This document shows, one piece after another, positions 25,093 through 35,163 of a stretch of 64,000 bases of DNA (its first letter is position 1; every line of letters starts with the position of its first letter). Origin of the DNA: Macrotis lagotis (Eukaryota; Chordata; Mammalia; Peramelemorphia; Peramelidae); assembly GCF_037893015.1 (NCBI RefSeq), contig NC_133666.1, positions 658,267,848 to 658,331,847 of the forward strand, given 5' to 3'. Position numbers and translations under genes: made by a program. A model generated the notes under the pieces. The model was given only the letters and a program-made list of their open reading frames with translations, was not told the origin of the DNA and searched no databases.

Positions 25093-25531
25093 GATGATGT
25101 TTGCCCTTCATTCTTTTTAATTTTTTTAATTCTCTTTATTTTTGCAAGGCAATGGGGTTAAGTGGCCTACCCAAGGTCACTCAGCTAGGTCATTATTAAG
25201 TGTCTGAGGTCATTTTTGAAACCCAAGACCTCCTGACTCCAGGGCTAGTGCTCTATCCATTGTACCACCTAGCTGCCTTTGTCCTTTATTCTTGAAGACC
25301 ATGACATCAGGTGAGGTGATGCCATGACAAGCACATGAATTGGATGTGAGTGAGGAGGGTTGTGCTGAGTCATCAGAATTGAAATGACTGAAGATGGCCC
25401 TGGATATGAGGTCATCAGGGTTAAGAGACTTGCCCAAGATCACACAGATAATAATAGTCAAATTTCTGAGGCAGGATTCAAATTCCTATCCTCCTGACTC
25501 CCAGCACTCTATCCACTGTGCCACCTAGATG
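25093..25531 (-). mobile_element. RTE-tailed SINE interrupted by a younger SINE
   Basis: Same family as 24551-24846; its 3' end and body are separated by the insertion at 25114-25277. Confidence 0.75.
25114..25277 (-). mobile_element. tRNA-derived SINE nested in another SINE
   Basis: Full-length reverse copy flanked by TTTGCCCTTCATTC and TTTGTCCTTTATTC, a 14-base duplication of host-SINE sequence. Confidence 0.88.
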
Positions 25532-26299
25532 GAGTGACATCAGCCTATATTGGAAGTATATAAACTGTGAGCCAGCCACCATGATGGTTTTTGGTTTAGG
25601 AGAAATAGTCAAATAATCAGCCATTTATTAATAACCAGCTGGGTTATTAATAAAATAATAAAATTATCCAGAAATTCTATCTTTTGAATCTTCTTAAATG
25701 TCACATATAATTGCATAATGTGCTGTAGATAAGGTCAATGTTGACTGAGTAGGACATACAGTAGTAGCTTTAGGGTACCCTTAGTGTCACCCTAAATAGT
25801 GATTAAGTATAGACCTGATCCCAAAGAAATGGAGGATGCCCATAATGAGAACATGGGAGGGATGAGAAATCATTCTTAGCATGGTTTGTTCATAGCCCTG
25901 ATCATACATGCCTTGCACATAACAGGTGAGTAACAAATAATGATTGACTGAATGAATGAAGAATTCCCTGATAGATATGAGAACATTCAAAATGGTTCAA
26001 CTGGGTCAGTTGCTATGGAGGGAGGAGAGGGCAGCTGATAGCATTTCCTTTCCAGCCCTCAAGCCCTAGACTTTGCCTTCATGTTCCACTTAGCAGCCCA
26101 TAAGGGGTTAAACTAGTGACCAGCACATTCATATAGGCCATGCCTGAATGACCCAAGCAGAGAGGTATAAACCACTGATAGAGCTTCCCATTAAATCAAA
26201 ACCTGGCCCTTTTTTTCTTACATATCCCATTTCCAGTAAGAGGTTCCCTCCTCACCTTCATCTCACTGCACATTTCTCCTAGGCTTGCTTCTTTAAGCT

Positions 26300-26790
26300 G
26301 ATCCAAGTCTCAACTTAGTACTAGAACTTCCCCTGGACCCTGACACTATCCTTGACCTTGGTTAGATAGATTTAGACTCAGATACTGACCTCAATTTTGA
26401 TCTGCATCCTTAGAACTTTGTCTAGATCCTAATCTTATCCTTGACGTAGGCTAGATAAATCTAGACCTAGGTTCTGAGCTTAACCATGATCTATATCCTG
26501 ACTTAGAATTTTTGTTTGGAGGGCTGGCTAGGTGGCGCAGTGGATAGAGCACCAGCCCTGGAGTCAGGAGTCCCTGGGTTCAAATCTGACCTCAGACACT
26601 TAACAATGACCTAGCTGTGTGACCTTGGGCAAGCCACTTAACCCCATTGCCTTGCAAAAACTAAAAAAAAAGAATTTTGTTTAGATCCTGAAACTATCCT
26701 TGACCTATTCTAGATAAATCTAGACCTAGATCCTGAACTCGACCATGATCTAGATTCTGACTTAGAATTTTGTCTAGAATCTTGCTTGAC
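26300..26790. repeat. Degenerate ~93-base tandem repeat
   Basis: Three to four copies of a unit containing TCCTTGACCTAGGCTAGAT-like and ATAAATCTAGACCTAGATCC-like text, rich in CTAGAT/CTTGAC. Interrupted by the SINE at 26521-26672. Related text continues at 28110-28200 after an L1 and another SINE. Confidence 0.7.
26521..26672 (+). mobile_element. tRNA-derived SINE inside a tandem repeat
   Basis: GGCTAGGTGGCGCAGTGGAT (strong A-box) to CCATTGCCTTGCAAAAAC. Flanks AGAATTTTTGTTT and AGAATTTTGTTT both belong to the interrupted ~93-base repeat. Confidence 0.9.
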
Positions 26791-26794
26791 CACT

Positions 26795-27605
26795 GCTAAA
26801 AAATGCAAATTAAAACAAATCTGAGGTACCACCTCACACCTATCAGATTGGCTGATATGACAGAAAAAGGAATTGATCAATGTTGGAGGGGATGTGGGAA
26901 ACCTGGGACACTAATGCACTGTTGGTGGAGCTGTGAATCAATCCAATCATTCAGGAAGGCAATCTGGAACTACGCCCAAAGAGCAATTAAACTGATCAGA
27001 CCCCTTGACCCAGCAATAGCACTATCAGATCTGTTCATGAAAAGAGAAAAGATCCACATGTACAAAAAATATTTATAGCAGCTCTTTTTGTGGTAGCAAA
27101 GAATTGGAAATTGGGAGTTCCCATCAATTTGGGAATGACTGAGCAAGTTGTGGCATATGACTATAATGGAATGTTACTGCTCTATAGGAAACAATAAGCA
27201 GGCAGATTTCAGGAAAAACCTGAAAAGACTTAAATGAACCAATGCTGAGGAAAGCAGAACCAGAACATTCTACTCCTTAACAGTAACATTGGGTGATGAT
27301 CAACCATGGCCCTCCACATCCAGAGAAAGAACTATGGAATCTGAAGGCAGATCAAAGCACGCTATCTTTACCTTTTTTAATTTTGGTTTTTGCTCTTCCC
27401 TTCTCGTGGTTTTCCCCTTTTTGTTCTAATTCTTCTTTCAGAGCATGACCAATATGTAAATATGTATAACAAGATTGTGCATGTATAATCTCTCTCAGAT
27501 TACTTGCTTTCTTGGGGTGAGGAGATGGAAGGATGAGAGGGAGAAAACTTTACAAAAAATGAATGTTGAAAATTATCTCTACATATTATTGAAAAAATAA
27601 ATAGA
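26795..27605 (+). mobile_element. L1-type LINE 3' end, best preserved copy
   Basis: Runs from AAAAATGCAAATTAAAACAA through GAGGTACCACCTCACACCTA, GAGGGGATGTGGGAAACCTG and ATTTATAGCAGCTCTTTTTG to an A-rich end, in the order expected for a marsupial L1 3' region. Confidence 0.75.
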
Positions 27606-27761
27606 AAAATAGAAAAAGGGGGATCAAGCTTAGAGTTTGATTACATATCAAATATAAACAAGGAATTCTCAAGGGATGGACTCAAGGGTTCAATAGAATG
27701 CTATCTATTATTATCATCATTGATATATATATATATATATATCTCATTATAACAACTTGAT

Positions 27762-27921
27762 TTTTTTTTATTTTTTTAGGATTTTGCAAGGCAAACGGGG
27801 TTAAGTGGCTTGCTCAAGGCCACACAGCTAGGTCATTATTAAGTGTCTGAGGCCAGATTTGAACTCAGGTACTACTGACTCCAGGTCCAGTGCTCTATCC
27901 ACTGTGCCACCTAGCCTCCCC
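27762..27921 (-). mobile_element. tRNA-derived SINE
   Basis: Reverse-oriented: TTTTGCAAGGCAAACGGGGT to GTGCCACCTAGCCTCCCC. Near-consensus. Confidence 0.9.
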
Positions 27922-27924
27922 GAT

Positions 27925-28085
27925 ATTTAATTTAAACATCATTCATTTTTGGTAAGATTTTAAGATCCACATTTTCTCCCTCCCTCTTTTCCCTTCCCCT
28001 CCCCAAGATGGCAAGTAATCTGATATAGATTATACATATGCAATCATGTTCCATATTAATCATGATGTGAAAGAAGAAAGAACAA
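27925..28085 (-). mobile_element. L1-type LINE 3' end fragment
   Basis: CCAAGATGGCAAGTAATCTG and TAGATTATACATATGCAATC repeat the text of the 14205 copy. Confidence 0.6.
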
Positions 28086-28099
28086 AAGATCCTGACTAT

Positions 28100-29780
28100 T
28101 CTTTTCTTAGACTAAATGGACTTAGACCTAGATCCCAACTCAAGTCAGAACTTGACCTTGGACTTTTAACCCTGAATCAGGTTCTGAGTCTGAGATTGAT
28201 CAGAGAGTGAACAGACTATCATATGAGGGCTCACACTATTTAGTCGGGACAACATAAAACTGGGGGACCCAAGTGGAGGATATCATCATTATTTTCAAAT
28301 ATTTTAAGGGTATGTATTAGACTTATTTTGGCTCCAGAAGGCAGAACCAGAAGCAATGAGTGGAATCCACAAATAAACTGGTTTAGATTTTAACCCAGGA
28401 ATGGATGCAAATCCAGACCCAGCTTTCTCTCTGACTCAGTTTACCATGAGCAGGAGGAGGAGTCCCTGAGGGAGACTCTCTGGCTCTCCTACCTGTAATC
28501 CCCTTTTGAGAGTCACAGTCATTTTCAGGTACTGTACATTCTATGCTCAAGGTTTAGTACCACTCACAGACACCTATAATCCTAGAGCCTTCCTTCCTGT
28601 TTAGTGCCAACCTTCATTTGGGATAGAAGTTTGATATGTGCCAGCTTTCTAAGGCTACTCAGACAGGAGAGGGCACTCTGCTCCCAGGATAAAGCTGCTA
28701 CCAGAAAAATCCTGGGTCAATGGTCTTGGGGAGGGGGGAGTCACCTGACTTCAGGTTTTAACATTTGACATGGGAGGTGAGGGCACAGACTGAGCAGACT
28801 GACAAGAATTCCCACAAAGCAAATAGTCAAGAATGAATGACCTGCTATTCTGAATCATTTAATTCAAGACAAACTTCAGGCTTGTGGAATCATCCAGGTC
28901 AGCATTTTGTAACAAACACTTTGGAATGATGGGGAGGGCGGGCTAGGGGTTCAGAGTGCAGAATAAGAAGAAAATATAAACAAGGAATTCTTCTCTTCTC
29001 AAGGGACACACTCAAGGGTTCAAAGCAGATTTCTTGAAGGCGAGGCAGGGTAAAACGCCTACATGTTTATTCTTTTTGATTCTCCAAATAAAGCAATTTC
29101 AGAACCAGCCTTTGAGACTCAGCCAGAGGAATTGGGGGATAGGGAGAGCTACAAGAGGAGAGGGGGTTAGAGAAACTAGGACTCAGAAAACAGCCTCGAC
29201 TTTAGAAGGGTTAAGAACAAGGTGAGGACTAGATAAAATTTTTTTTTTTGATCACAGGAAAGAAAAATACCATCTAGGGTCATAGAACTTAAAAAACAAG
29301 TGATTATTTTAATAATAACTCATTTATATAGTCCTGACAAGTCTGCAAAGAGCTTTACATGTTAACTCATGTGAGTCTCATAACCACTGTGGGAAGTGGG
29401 AGCTAATATCATCCACATTTTACAGATGAGGAAAGTGAGGCTGAGATTAAGCTGACATACAACTAGAAAGTGTCTGAGACAGGATTCTTAACTGGATGTT
29501 CCCCATGTCCTGAAATGTTTTCCTTCCTCGTCTCCATCTCCAGTCTTCCTCCAAGTCCCAGGTGGGGTATATGGGGTGTTTGGGGAGGAGTGGCACCTCT
29601 GGTGCTAGGGCTTACTGAGACCTCTTGGGGGCTGCTCACCTTTGGTGTCCAACTGGTACTCAATTCTCACTGGGCTAAACCGGGTTGTGGGTAACTGTTG
29701 GTGAGTTTGGGTGATGTCTACCCCCAAGCAGGTAAAGATTTCTGGGAGTGGTGGGGAATGGACATATGAGAACAATTTAT
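28100..29780. other. Intergenic stretch with little recognisable content
   Basis: Contains a tail of the ~93-base repeat text (28110-28200) and a MIR at 29310-29490; otherwise nothing recognised. Confidence 0.6.
29310..29490 (-). repeat. MIR-type ancient SINE
   Basis: CATTTTACAGATGAGGAAAG and AACTAGAAAGTGTCTGAGAC; preceded by GTCTGCAAAGAGCTTTACAT. Confidence 0.65.
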
Positions 29781-29781
29781 T

Positions 29782-29954
29782 TTTTATTTTTATTCATTTA
29801 TTTATTTATTTTTTTAGGATTTTGCAAGGCAATGGGGTTAAGTGGCTTGCCCAAGGCCACACAGCTAGGTCATTATTAAGTGTCTGAGCTCAGATTTGAA
29901 CCCAGGCACTCCTGACTCCAGGTGTTTTATCCACTGCGCCACCTAGCCACCCCA
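29782..29954 (-). mobile_element. tRNA-derived SINE with target-site duplication
   Basis: Flanked by AGAACAATTTATT at 29769-29781 and 29955-29967. The tail is an ATTT-rich expansion. Confidence 0.92.
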
Positions 29955-30487
29955 AGAACAATTTATTCTTTAATGGCCCTGAAGCAGCCGCTGTGGAATG
30001 CTTAGAGCTTGAGCACTCATCAAAGACACTGAGACCATTGCCAGTTGTCCTGACTTTTGTCTTGTCACTAGGAAAAGGTATGAGTGATGTCTTTGGCCTG
30101 GCCTATTAATGAAAGTGAGGCAGAGTTGCGGGAAGTCATTGGCTTCACTCTCTCTTCCAGAGTCATCAGAGTCCAGCGTCAAGACAAAGTCAAGATGACT
30201 GGTGATGGTCCATACGAGTGGATGACCTTGTTGTTTTCAATGCTTGACTAAGCCCTAAGAACTACATCAACCGCTTCAGTCGCCTTCATGACCACCGTTG
30301 GAACAAATTGTTCTCATCTGCCCATTCCTCGGGGGGGGGGGGTCTTCATTGACACCCCCTCCTAACTCATTAATGGGTTTGAGGTCCCATTAGTTAACTT
30401 CAACCTTAGTCTTTCTGTTGAGATGGTTTTACTGGGGTGTGGTTGCTGTGCATCCTAGAGGGGAGGATCGAGTCACTTAACCCTGCC

Positions 30488-31260
30488 TGAGATCAATCAA
30501 TGAACAAATATTTATTAACCCTTCCTAGGTGCCAGACACCAGAAACACAAAGACAAAACAGGGAGCTTACTTACATTCTATTTAGAATAATCCACAAGCA
30601 TTTGTGCCAAGGAGCTTATAGTCTAATTAATAGATGTAACACGTAGATAAAAAGATGTACAGGTGTGTCTTCTATAGAAGGAAAGACCCTAGCAGATGGG
30701 GGTGAGACGGGCAGTAATTCTCAGTGAGTTGTCCTGAAGGTAGGTGGAGATGGGGAAGTGGAGCTGCCAGAGACAGTCAAAACAAAGATGGGAGATAGGG
30801 CATTAAAGAAGCAAGCAGCCAATATGACTGGACCTGAGAGTGCCTGGAAGGGAGTCCTATGTAAGAAGACTGAAAGAGAAAGGTCATGAAGGGCTCTAAA
30901 TGTAAACCAAAAAAGTTTTATACCAAAGGAAATAGGAAACTATTGAAGTTTATTGAGTATATGATTCAATGAATAGAAGCTTTAGAAACATTAATTTGTT
31001 GAGGCAGCTAGGAGGTACCAGTCCTGGAGTCAGGGATTTGAGTTCAAATCAGACCTTAGATACTTAACTGTATGACCCTGGCTGAGTTGTTTAACCCTGA
31101 TTGCCTCAAAAATCACTTTGGTGGTCTTATGGAGGATAGATAGGAAAGGGGAGAGATTTGAGGAAGAGAGATCAAGGCTGCTTCAGTAGTTCAGGGAGAG
31201 AGGCCATGCAGGGCCATAGGATGGTGGGCTCCAATATATTCACTGATAAGTGAATAAAGG
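30488..31260 (+). repeat. Old dispersed repeat of uncertain name, split by a SINE
   Basis: AACAAATATTTATTAACCC, AAGGAGCTTATAGTCTAAT, GTCATGAAGGGCTCTAAAT and ATCACTTTGGTGGTCTTATG follow the order of a mammalian dispersed repeat I recognise but cannot name with certainty. The SINE at 31003-31115 divides it. Confidence 0.5.
31003..31115 (+). mobile_element. Short tRNA-derived SINE variant
   Basis: GAGGCAGCTAGGAGGTACCA to CTGATTGCCTCAAAAATC. The tail GATTGCCTCA differs from the TTGCAAAA type, so it is probably a different, older subfamily. It splits an older dispersed repeat. Confidence 0.75.
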
Positions 31261-31445
31261 ACAATTCAAAATCAATATTGTTGGGGGGTAAGGAATTGGG
31301 GTGGGTGCACTAACATCTGAGGGAAATGAGGAGTCTTTTGAAAGTTGTTTAGTCACTGACACTTCTTAGCTATGTAACCCTGAGTATGTCACATAACTTC
31401 TCTGCCTCAATTTCCTCCTTTGTAAAATGAAGATAACAGAATTTT

Positions 31446-31601
31446 TTTTTAAGTATTTTTTTTTTTTGCAAGGCAATGTGGTTAAGCGGCTTGCCCAAGG
31501 CCACACAACTAGGTAATTATTAAGTGCTGACGCCAGATTTGAAGTCAGGTACTACTGACTCCAAGGCTGGTGCTTTATCCACTGTGCCACCTAGGCGCCC
31601 C
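31446..31601 (-). mobile_element. tRNA-derived SINE
   Basis: Reverse-oriented, with AACAGAAT/AACAGAAC flanks suggesting a short target duplication. Confidence 0.88.
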
Positions 31602-31884
31602 AACAGAACCTTTCTTGAAGATAAAGTGTTTTACATACTTCAAAAAGCAGGATAGTCAGGAAGGAACTAATAAAGGTGTGAAATAACAGGGAGTGGTTTG
31701 GAAGGAATGCAAAGGGACTGAAGCTGAGTAGAGGGAGAAGGAAGAATTCCTAACTGAACTGATTGGCTATGTATGCATGGTGAAGGAGAGTCAAGGTTAA
31801 AAAGTTGAGTGCCTGGAAGTTTTCTCCACCTTGAAGGAACTAAACTGAGGATGGAGGATTGGAGTTCAGGAAGTTGTTTTGTTT

Positions 31885-32047
31885 TTCAAATACCTACTAT
31901 ATGCCATAGTTCCTATCAGACACGCACCCTTTTTACAGCTAAGGAAAGGGAGGCAGATAGAGCTTAAGTGACTTGCCCAGGATCACAAAGATAGCATGTG
32001 ACCAAGGTTGGGTTTGGATCCTCCTGGGCCAGTGCTCTATTCACCAA
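31885..32047 (-). repeat. MIR-type ancient SINE
   Basis: TACCTACTATATGCCATAGT, AAGTGACTTGCCCAGGATCA and CCAGTGCTCTATTCACC. Confidence 0.65.
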
Positions 32048-32059
32048 GCTCAGTAGAGA

Positions 32060-32285
32060 TGAAGTTATTTCAATGGTGTCTGACTTCACAACCCTACTTG
32101 GGGTTTCCTTGGAAGATACTGGAGTGGCTTTGTCATTTCCTTCTCCAGCTTTTTACAGATGAGAAAACTGAAGCAAGTAAACAGGATTGTGACTTGTGCA
32201 CAGGTTAACATAAGATAGGAGACTTGAGGTCAAATTTGAACGCAGGTCTGCCTTTCTACAGGGATGCCACTCTATGCTGCCAATA
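32060..32285 (-). mobile_element. Diverged tRNA-SINE with RTE-like tail
   Basis: GGTGTCTGACTTCACAACCC (tail complement), TTTCCTTCTCCAGCTTTTTA, GGTCAAATTTGAACGCAGG. Lies just beyond the inferred ULK1 transcript end. Confidence 0.65.
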
Positions 32286-32344
32286 TAGATGGAAGGCTGG
32301 ATAGGTAGTATTTGACATAATATAATCTCAAAAAACCACAAATC

Positions 32345-32369
32345 TCCAACAATTTCAAATCAGTTTATT
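32345..32369 (-). terminator. Distal ULK1 polyadenylation site candidate
   Basis: The minus strand reads AATAAA at 32369-32364. Downstream it has TTGTTGGAGATTTGTGG and a T run, a typical GU/U-rich downstream element. It is the only perfect AATAAA found on the minus strand between the stop codon and the intergenic repeats. Confidence 0.55.
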
Positions 32370-35107
32370 TACTTAAATTGATATTACACAATTTAAAGAA
32401 AAAAGGGGGGAGGGGAGTCACACAAACAGAACCTTAAAAAAAAACACATATCAGGCATTAATTACCGTGGAGAATACCAGGATGTTCTTTCCCACTCAAT
32501 TCTGAAGCTAAGCATTCATCATGAGGTTGAGGGCTCTCGAAACCTATTAAGACACTAGTAACACACAAATGTGGCCACAGACACAACTCTGGAACATGGA
32601 GGATGCCAACAACAATCCCCGTGTTGCGTTTCCCTGTTGAGATTTGTTTGCATTCCATAACGGACTACAAAGCAAGAAATCACTAATCTGCAGGGAAAAT
32701 GAACAAACACACTACATGCAGTGTGGTGAAAATGTTGCCAAGATTCTGGCAAAGGAAATAGCGCCCCACCCCCATCTTAATTTGAAGCAGTGGTAATTTC
32801 AAGTATTGAGAAAAAGGTATGCATGTGAACATACATATATGTGTATGAACACACACCCCTATATGAATCTAATATATACATATATGTATGTGACTAGATA
32901 TAAAATCTGTAAACCACTTGTGGGGGAAGGCAATGAGTCTATATATAGATTGAATGGGGACTCTTGCAATACATTCAAGTAACTTGAAGCACAGGTGGAA
33001 AAATGGGTTCCATGTTGTCCAACTCACATGGCTCTTATCTTCTCACACAACAGGGCCCTATACCTGAGTTGGGGACTTCCGGGGGGGGGCACGCACATTA
33101 ACCCACTGCATTTCAAATTTGTGGGAAAGTCCACACACTGTCCTAGATATGGGTTCTCCAAGAAACTGGATTCTTGGGTTGGGGAAGGCAGGAGATCCAG
33201 GCCATAAGCAGTGGACCCCTTTTAACTGACTGCCAAAGACCTCTGGAAGTTGATGAGTCCCATTCAATGGTGTTAATGAATTCATTCCCAGGAAGAAGGA
33301 AGGTCCCCTCATTGAACGTTAGGGCCAAACATAGAGTTTTAGGGAAGTTTCTTGCATATATTGTTTAATGGCACAGAATGTGCAAACTAAAATTCACATT
33401 CTGTCACATCTGGAGAGTCACTAGTCACTCAAGGGCTTACTTAGGAAAAGTGGTCTTAAAAGCCATTCCTCCACATATACACCTCTGAAGTGTGTCACTC
33501 CCTCGGGGGGCTCACACAATACTGCTGCCGGGACCCTGTGTTCAGAGAAGACCAGCTTTCCATCCATGCACCACAGCCAATGAGGCCCCAGCGCCAATCA
33601 CACAAAGTGAAGCACAACATGCAACCAACCAGTCATTCACCCACGGCATCCTTTTGGCTCCAAAGTCTCACCAGAAAAGAAACATTGAGCTTTCCCTCAC
33701 ACAATCACACAAGCACCCACGCACACCCAGCCCCCACCCAAAACCCACCCACCCTTCCAAACAACAAAAAGAAAACCAAAATTCTATATAAAGTTTTTTT
33801 TCTTTAAAAAGAAAAACACTTTTTTTAGGTCTGAAGTGTGTGAGATTTTTCAACGTCTGTTCTGAAATTAGAAAGCCTGGAGGCTTTATATTCATACTGT
33901 CTGTCCTTAAAAGAACATTAAATTAAAAGGACTGTATCTCTTCTCTTGGAACGGCAGGTCCCAAGCTGGCACAGTGCGGTGCTGCATCTGTTGTTTCCAT
34001 CACAAATACAGGATACAGTTCTGTTAAATACACACAACATACACACACTCACACACACATATTTATATATATATGTACACGCTTGTAGTGCAATATAGTA
34101 ACTGGGGCTGTGAGGGGAGGAAGGGGAGAAGAGGACTATTTTTTCTAGCAGTCTATGGTTGTGGGGAACCTGGGAGGTGTGATCAAGGGTCCTCCACTCC
34201 AACCATGGTGTGTAAAGTGCTCCTTCCAAGTCACAAAGCTAGTGTGGGTTGGCTTAGGGGCTTTTTTTTAAACATATTTTAATTTTTAATCCCCCTTCAA
34301 AGTCAGATTAAAAGCAAAAGATGACGTGCATTCTCATTGGGGCTCCTTTGAACATGTTGAGGATGAGGCCACTGAGAATAAGCACATTTTGGCGATAAGA
34401 GATCCAGCACACAAAAATCATCCGAGTTCTTGAGGCGAGAAGTCGGTCTTTCTTGTTTTGGTTCCTGGCCCACCCTGGGTGGCTCCAGCCCTGGGCAGCT
34501 GCAGGTTGCTCCCTTTGAGGCAGGAGCGCCAGGTAAGGGCAGAGCCATCTTGGAAAGGTGATTGACTGGCAGAAAAGCATGAGGGTTTGTGTGGGGGGAA
34601 CGGGTAGGGGGTGGGGGAAGTAACTGGCCTGGTGTCAGGGTTTCATGCTTGGGGTCCCCTCCTTGTGTCCTTGTGTCCACTGCCAGCAACGGACACAGCG
34701 TGAGAGGGGCCCGACCCCTGGAAATGGTAAAAGTTCATTATGTAGCAGCTTGACTCTCTTCAAAGGACAAGGGACAATGGGGATGGAAGTTCTGTGGTCT
34801 CCCCCAGGGAGAGAAAGACCCCTCCCCCCAATTTCTGGGTGTCTGAGCCAGTTGTGACTGTGGAGTCACTTCTAATCTCCTTTGCTCTATTCTTGCGAGA
34901 GAGGCAGAGGTCATGGGGCTCCAAAACCGGGGTTCTTGGAGACGGATCTGACAGCCTTTGTCCGGACAAGTCTATCTGGCCGTGACTGCAGACATGATGC
35001 TGCCCACAGTGCTGCCAGGAACTGACCCACAGTTGGTGAGTGGGTGGACGGCCATCCCGTGAAGCATAAAAGGCTGGTAGGTGGGCAAGAGGAGCTGCAC
35101 GGGGGGC
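32345..35107 (-). other. ULK1: ULK1 3' untranslated region (lower border inferred)
   Basis: Follows the stop codon without interruption by a recognisable SINE, unlike the flanking intergenic DNA. Contains G-rich and CA/TA-rich stretches and no sustained conserved ORF. The distal end is placed at an AATAAA on the minus strand (32369-32364) followed by GT/T-rich DNA. Shorter forms could end at ATTAAA copies near 34277-34290 or at 33364-33369. Confidence 0.6.
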
Positions 35108-35163
35108 TTAGGCACAAATGCCAGAGAGCAGAGCAGAGAGTCTCCGTTCAATGCACATCTTAC
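35108..35163 (-). CDS. ULK1: ULK1 terminal coding exon and stop codon
   Basis: After the acceptor CCACCACAG the exon completes a Cys codon and reads [17 protein letters not shown] followed by TAA at 35110-35108. Human ends [17 protein letters not shown], so the C-terminus is intact. Confidence 0.97.
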
